From an uncultured Clostridia bacterium (GTDB lineage: Bacteria > Bacillota > Clostridia > Oscillospirales > Acutalibacteraceae): DNA of 37,053 bases. The position numbers were made by a program, and so were the translations under genes. A model generated the notes under the pieces. It saw only the letters and a list, made by a program, of their open reading frames with translations. It made no database searches and had not been told where the DNA came from. Where the stretch lies: positions 1 through 37,053 of the forward strand of contig CANRNI010000028.1 of assembly GCA_947631945.1 (NCBI GenBank), in the 5' to 3' direction. Shown in pieces: positions 32,614 to 37,053 of this stretch. Within the stretch, counting starts at the first letter, position 1; every line of letters starts with the position of its first letter.

Positions 32614-34086
32614 ATGAAAAAGAAGCTGTTTACCGCTGCCGTTTCATTGATTCTTTGTCTCTGCCTTTCGTTCGGTGGCGTATTTTCTGCGGCCGCCGCC
32701 ATCAGTATTCCCGATTTTCTTTCGGGGCTTTTGGGCGGCAATACAAACGTAAATTTATCACAGCTTTTTTCCGAATGGTTAAATAGTAAGATAGATGACG
32801 GCGATAAGGAATCCGTAATAGATAAATTTGTTACCAATCTCAAAAATAAATTCAACGGCACAGAGCCCGCAGACCCCGACGCAGACCCGAATGAAAATCC
32901 CGACGATTATGTCACGCTCAATAAGGGCGAAGCGGAAAATATTGCGGATTTGTTTAATCTGACGGTCAACGAGCTTAAAAACGGCAATCCCGCTTTTATC
33001 AAGAATCAGACGGCGTCAATGGACGGGAAGATTGCCTCGTCCTTACAGGGCGGTTTGGGGCCTGTTACAGGTCTTGTCGAGTCGCTTATAGGGACAAAGG
33101 ATATTTTCGCAGGCGTTATTGACGGCACTCAGAGCGCGGGTTCATCTGTTAGGACTAAGTATCCGGCAGGAAACGACGTGATAAACAATCTTCCCGTATC
33201 GGGAAAGAATTATGTAGCGTGTCTTACGGAAGATGATATAAAGGATTACACCGTAACCATTTATAAAAGCGGCGCGTACAGGATGCATATTGATTTAAAA
33301 GACGTTGAGGGAAGCGCGGCTTCTTCGGGTCTTGCTCATGTGTTTGATACGGTTGATAAGGCTTACGCTACAATTAATTTTGGGTTAACGTCGCTTAATG
33401 TTAACGTAATGCTGAAATATGTGGATAATTACGTCGAGTGCGAGGTCAACAGAGCAGGAATGATAACGAGCTATACAATGGGTATGGGAATAACATTCCT
33501 TTTCCGTCAGGACGACGGCTCGTGGTCGCCCGAGATACCTCTTATGGGCGTAAATTTTGAAGATGAAGGCATTATCTACAAAATTACCACGGAGTACAGC
33601 GGAATTGACTTTGCCCTGAGAAAAATGGGAGACGCGAACAACGACGGTAACGTTAATTCAAGCGACGCGAGACTTGTTCTGCGTATGTCGTCGAATCTTG
33701 AAAAATGCGCCGATGAGGACTTTAAGTATTGCGACGTCAATTTTGACAATGTGATAACCGCAGGCGACGCGCGTCTTATTTTAAGAGTATCGGCTAAAGC
33801 TGAAAGTCTCCCGAGTACGTCCGAAGCGCTCGGTCTTAAAGAATACAGTAAATCCGAAGCTACTCAAAAGCATATCGACGATTTGCTTATACTTATAATG
33901 GCTTATCAGGCGGCGAAAGACGCTGAGGAGCAAAAGCAACTCCAGGACGCTTATGACGATAAATATAATAACAGTCAGTCCGAAGCGCCGGAGGAGACTA
34001 CTACAAAGCTTAACACAACGGGCGATAAGATAGAGGATTTTGTAGGTGGACTGGGCGACATAATAGGCGGTTTCTTAGGCAAATAA
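32614..34086 (+). CDS. Secreted protein with an internal dockerin type I module
   Basis: The 490 residues have a signal peptide (MKKKLFTAAV followed by a hydrophobic core, cleavage near residue 29). A long N-terminal region without a recognised domain (30-335) follows. Then comes a dockerin (339-397) with two Ca-loop/helix repeats, GDANNDGNVNSSDARLVLRM and CDVNFDNVITAGDARLIL, both keeping the spaced Asp/Asn pattern. The C-terminal ~90 residues are Glu/Gln/Lys- and Thr-rich and end in a glycine-rich hydrophobic segment. Dockerins normally lie at the end of a polypeptide and bind cohesins on scaffoldins; here the module is internal. No cohesin or carbohydrate-active domain is visible. It is divergent from the paralogous membrane pair. 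Confidence 0.85.
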   Translation: MKKKLFTAAVSLILCLCLSFGGVFSAAAAISIPDFLSGLLGGNTNVNLSQLFSEWLNSKIDDGDKESVIDKFVTNLKNKFNGTEPADPDADPNENPDDYVTLNKGEAENIADLFNLTVNELKNGNPAFIKNQTASMDGKIASSLQGGLGPVTGLVESLIGTKDIFAGVIDGTQSAGSSVRTKYPAGNDVINNLPVSGKNYVACLTEDDIKDYTVTIYKSGAYRMHIDLKDVEGSAASSGLAHVFDTVDKAYATINFGLTSLNVNVMLKYVDNYVECEVNRAGMITSYTMGMGITFLFRQDDGSWSPEIPLMGVNFEDEGIIYKITTEYSGIDFALRKMGDANNDGNVNSSDARLVLRMSSNLEKCADEDFKYCDVNFDNVITAGDARLILRVSAKAESLPSTSEALGLKEYSKSEATQKHIDDLLILIMAYQAAKDAEEQKQLQDAYDDKYNNSQSEAPEETTTKLNTTGDKIEDFVGGLGDIIGGFLGK

Positions 34087-34186
34087 CGGCAAATAAAAAA
34101 CCTTCGGTTTAGAGGGTTCAACGTAGGGATTTAAGAAAACAAGTAAATTTAAGCTGACAACCTTTAAACGGGGCAAAACAGAAAGA

Positions 34187-34225
34187 CCACACAACAGATT
34201 ATGATGTCTGCTGTGTGGCTTTTTG
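34187..34225 (+). terminator. Intrinsic terminator after the dockerin gene
   Basis: CCACACAACAGA pairs with TCTGCTGTGTGG (one mismatch) around an 8-base loop, followed by CTTTTTG. A smaller TTCG-loop hairpin lies at about 34098. The region 34087-34186 is otherwise empty. Confidence 0.7.
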
Positions 34226-34243
34226 TTATATAACTTCTCTGCA

Positions 34244-36127
34244 CTATTCGCTACTTTTGCAAATCGGATTGCTTTTTAATGCGCGCTCGGCGTCATCTCG
34301 AGTAATAGTATAGTACCTAAGAACTGATAGAACATTTTGATTGTCTGTTTTGCTTTCCAAGTCATGAAAGTCATTGTGTTCAATGATCGGGTTGATAATA
34401 TTTTTTTCATCTTCGGTTAATGCAGTATATGCATTCCACCATTCATCCGTCATGCCGATTCCCTCAAAATAGAAACGGTAAATAATCATCGCTTCTGGCA
34501 TATACAGTAGCTTGTAGTATTCCTTCTCATCTGAGCCAAACGCTTTGCAGAAGAAGTCGTGACCCTTACCAACTTTACCTTTAGTCGAGTTCAAAATTGC
34601 TTGAATTGTGCGTATAAACTTTCTATTCCAATATTTTCCGATGTAATCCCGATTACTAAAATACTCAGGGTCTTCAATCGGATGATATTTCATCGGAAAT
34701 GAATAAATGCTCGCACCGAGTTCGTCACAGAGATCGACATTCAGTTTCAGTCGCTTATAGAGTTCTATCGGCTTATCCTCAAAATTATAAAGAATATAAT
34801 TTGACAAATTAAGATGCCCTTGGCGAACTGCAATTCTAACTGCTTCTTCGTATTTTTTTCGTAGACTCCAGTGATCAAACGCTATCCTCACAGGCCGAAC
34901 AGGGATTTCGGCAAGTTTTGCCATGTTTTCGTCTGTAATTAACCGAGAATCAATTCCTTGATTAAAGTCCACATAGCGTTTGCGCGGATGGCTTGAATAA
35001 AAACCATCAAAAAAAGGTTTAATTTGGTCGTAGGTATCTAAGAGAGCCTTTTTTGTAGCGGTGTGCTCTTCCAACAAATAATTATCTTTGAGAATATCAT
35101 ACAATTCCTGTGATTTATCCACACCGCGTTTTTCGATTAGTTTCCTAAACTGCTTTACACAGGATTTAATATACCCTCGATCATTCTGACCTGTCCGCAA
35201 ATTTTGGATTGCTATTTCGTATGCATTTGGTTCTAAGTATGTAGAATCATTTGAGAATCCTGCCCGCTTTATATCGTCGATGATATCATTAAATCTGCAC
35301 GAAGCAAGGACATTATTGTCAAGGAGCAGTAAGTCTCTTTTGGCCCCATATTTCTGCTCTGCGATTTTTACCTGCTCTGAAACAGGGAGATATTCTTTAT
35401 ACACAGGCTCCAATTTTGGCACTGCGCAGAATTCACATTTGTTTACACAGCCTCTGGTCATGTATGCAAAATATGCGTTTGCTGCTGGATACTGATAATC
35501 AATTTCTTCAAGTATAGAATAGTCCAAGGGGAGGGTATCAATAATCATATCATTGCCCTCGTCCAATTCCCCTGGCGTTTCCAACGTTCCTACATGGGGC
35601 TTAATTCCTGTGGCGGCTTCAACTCTATCAGCAAGTATAGAAGCCATTATGCCACCGACCATAACACCGTTCGGATCCTTACATAGCTGTTTGACAAAAT
35701 TGATAGTATCAATGGTAATATCCCAGTAGAACGTAAATAAAGTTGTTATGCCTACTCGGTCGTATTTTCTAAATTCTGGTTTAAAATAGTCCTTCCGATA
35801 ATAAAACTGACGATAGTAACGGAACAAATCTGTTATGATAGGATTATCTTCATAGCCTGGAACGCCATCCAAAAACGAAACTTGTCCCTTTTGCAGATAT
35901 CGACAGATTTGAGGTTTATATTGTTCCCAGAATACTTTTTGGTCATTTGCATACAGTTGCGTTTTTAGCATATCAAAGGTATCGTTCAGAACTAAATCCT
36001 GGAGGTTTCCCTTAAAAAAGGTAACCTGATCTCCGAGGGCTTTATAGTAAGTCGATATCTTCATCAAGCCCATGGGTGGATATTTATTCTTGTAATTAGG
36101 CTCCACCAAAAGTATCTGTCGATTCAT
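34244..36127 (-). CDS. B12-binding-type radical SAM protein
   Basis: The 627 residues begin with a Rossmann-like segment in the place of a B12-binding domain (ILLVEPNYKNKYPPMGLMKI, then VGITTLFTFYWDITIDTINF). No DxHxxG ligand motif is visible, so cobalamin may be bound base-off or not at all. The radical SAM core starts with the cluster motif RGCVNKCEFCAVP (Cys227, Cys231, Cys234). The remaining ~390 residues are specific to this protein. Radical SAM enzymes with this N-terminal domain methylate or rearrange unreactive carbons. The start is ATG 36127, overlapping the stop of the ATPase gene by 4 bases. It appears AT-richer than neighbouring genes, with a different codon flavour, so acquisition by transfer is likely. 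Confidence 0.8.
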   Translation of the reverse strand: MNRQILLVEPNYKNKYPPMGLMKISTYYKALGDQVTFFKGNLQDLVLNDTFDMLKTQLYANDQKVFWEQYKPQICRYLQKGQVSFLDGVPGYEDNPIITDLFRYYRQFYYRKDYFKPEFRKYDRVGITTLFTFYWDITIDTINFVKQLCKDPNGVMVGGIMASILADRVEAATGIKPHVGTLETPGELDEGNDMIIDTLPLDYSILEEIDYQYPAANAYFAYMTRGCVNKCEFCAVPKLEPVYKEYLPVSEQVKIAEQKYGAKRDLLLLDNNVLASCRFNDIIDDIKRAGFSNDSTYLEPNAYEIAIQNLRTGQNDRGYIKSCVKQFRKLIEKRGVDKSQELYDILKDNYLLEEHTATKKALLDTYDQIKPFFDGFYSSHPRKRYVDFNQGIDSRLITDENMAKLAEIPVRPVRIAFDHWSLRKKYEEAVRIAVRQGHLNLSNYILYNFEDKPIELYKRLKLNVDLCDELGASIYSFPMKYHPIEDPEYFSNRDYIGKYWNRKFIRTIQAILNSTKGKVGKGHDFFCKAFGSDEKEYYKLLYMPEAMIIYRFYFEGIGMTDEWWNAYTALTEDEKNIINPIIEHNDFHDLESKTDNQNVLSVLRYYTITRDDAERALKSNPICKSSE

Positions 36128-37053
36128 TTGCTCAGTTCTTCCTGTATTTTATTAATGACCATTGTGGCCGTGTCGTGAGGTAAAATCGCGCTTAATATCC
36201 TATAAATATGGCTAATAAGCTTCTGCTCTTTTTTGCTGTACTGAGAAAGTGATTGCGTTATGTATTGTTTTCCTTTTTGAGTAGGTTTTGTTTGGGGTAA
36301 GTCCTCTTTATTTGCTGGAGGCATTTGGGCAACAGAATAATCAGACCTCAACGCTGTATAGACTTTTGAGAGTACATCATCCGCTTGCTCTTTACTATTT
36401 CGCATTTCGATTTGTCTGGCTGCCTTCTCAGCTATCTTTTTCTTTTCGTCAATTGTTTCTTCAGCCTTTTGTTTATCATCTGCATCTAAGAATCCACCCG
36501 TTTCAACCTTTGATTGATATTCGGCCTCCGCTGAAGCTAAATCCTGTTGTTTTTGCAGAGCTTTCTTATAGTCGTTGGCATAGTGATAGACTTTCTTAAA
36601 TCGATCATAAAATAATGGGCGAAGTTGGCGTTCAAATTCTCTACACGTGTTATTTAAATTAAAATAATCCCGTCGGGCATTTGGAATCAGATCGGGACTG
36701 ACTGCAAATACCTCACCAACAAAGTATAAACAACCACGAGGCTCATCATAAAAATCGTGGGTAGAGAAAGTGCTTTCGTTGCCGATTTGAATATTCCCTT
36801 TGCGTAACCGAATGCCTCGCATAGGATTTATAGATGGAATTTGCTTTTCAAACTTACTGATACCATACCACATCCAGGCTAGAATCTGCTCATCGTTATC
36901 AGTAAAGATTTCAAAAGATACATCAATCAAAGAATCATAGGTCTGCTTTGAATTATTCTTTGGTTCATAGAGATTTGTCGTATAAGGTTTAAATAATCTT
37001 TCTCCGTTGACGAATACTTGGTACTCATCAATGATGAAACCGTTCTTTTTCGC
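36124..37053 (-). CDS. Hsp90/MORC-like GHKL ATPase, C-terminal part (5' end outside the window)
   Basis: The minus-strand frame is open to the window edge, so only the last ~310 residues are seen and the ATP-binding half lies upstream, beyond position 37053. The visible part begins KKNGFIIDEYQVFVNGERLF. It continues with the S5-like transducer stretch RGIRLRKGNIQIGN and the segments YFVGEVFAVSPDLIPNARRD and YFNLNNTCREFERQLRPLF, which match the second domain of Hsp90- and MORC-type GHKL ATPases in bacterial conflict or repair loci. A coiled-coil-like, Lys/Glu-rich linker and a C-terminal helical tail follow. It overlaps the radical SAM gene by 4 bases (ATGA). No N-terminal GHKL motif can be checked here. 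Confidence 0.7.
   Translation of the reverse strand, partial: AKKNGFIIDEYQVFVNGERLFKPYTTNLYEPKNNSKQTYDSLIDVSFEIFTDNDEQILAWMWYGISKFEKQIPSINPMRGIRLRKGNIQIGNESTFSTHDFYDEPRGCLYFVGEVFAVSPDLIPNARRDYFNLNNTCREFERQLRPLFYDRFKKVYHYANDYKKALQKQQDLASAEAEYQSKVETGGFLDADDKQKAEETIDEKKKIAEKAARQIEMRNSKEQADDVLSKVYTALRSDYSVAQMPPANKEDLPQTKPTQKGKQYITQSLSQYSKKEQKLISHIYRILSAILPHDTATMVINKIQEELSK

Noticed and set aside
1-37053. tRNA or rRNA genes
   Set aside because: No cloverleaf or rRNA signature was recognised by reading both strands; a tRNAscan run could still find a missed one.

Overview
The window looks like chromosomal DNA of an uncultured, low-to-mid GC Gram-positive anaerobe of the class Clostridia, most likely a Ruminococcus-like gut Oscillospiraceae. 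The evidence is strong AGGAGG ribosome binding sites, sigma-A promoters with 17-base spacers, a GlgB-GlgC-GlgD glycogen locus of clostridial type, a ParB-SerS neighbourhood, a secreted dockerin protein, and dispersed short inverted-repeat elements. This placement is inference from gene content. No rRNA or tRNA gene was seen.

Layout. 1-570: a terminator, the 3' end (domains V and VI) of a degraded group II intron, and an overlooked 41-codon gene with its own promoter. 570-6900: a metallophosphoesterase, a GPH-type sugar transporter divergent from an AraC regulator with a shared palindromic operator, an orphan MazF toxin under a perfect 20-bp palindrome, an alpha/beta hydrolase, and a PC4/YdbC-like ssDNA-binding protein. 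These genes are separated by related MITE-like repeats. 7424-14397: nine collinear phage head genes (small and large terminase, portal, zinc-containing prohead protease, decoration protein, major capsid, connector, two head-completion candidates) with no tail, lysis, integrase or replication gene.

14700-21065: carbohydrate use. A cytosolic GH3 glucosidase points right. A leftward series follows: GH4 phospho-glycosidase, BadF-type sugar kinase and a GH109-like NAD-dependent protein. Upstream, in the same direction, lie a cation/proton antiporter and a PII-like protein, so the whole leftward run may be one transcription unit from the promoter at 22708-22736. 22925-27330: glgB, glgC and glgD for glycogen synthesis. 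27330-30075: a repeat-rich gap, then parB and serS.

30090-34086: two adjacent paralogous single-pass membrane proteins, one with an N-terminal zinc ribbon, divergent from a secreted protein with an internal dockerin. 34244-37053: a two-gene unit that looks different from its neighbours (a B12-type radical SAM protein overlapping by 4 nt the C-terminal part of an Hsp90/MORC-like GHKL ATPase that runs off the window). The strongest candidates for something undescribed are the head-only capsid cassette and the ATPase plus radical SAM pair. The paralogous membrane-sensor pair beside a dockerin protein and the PII-like plus antiporter pair come next.
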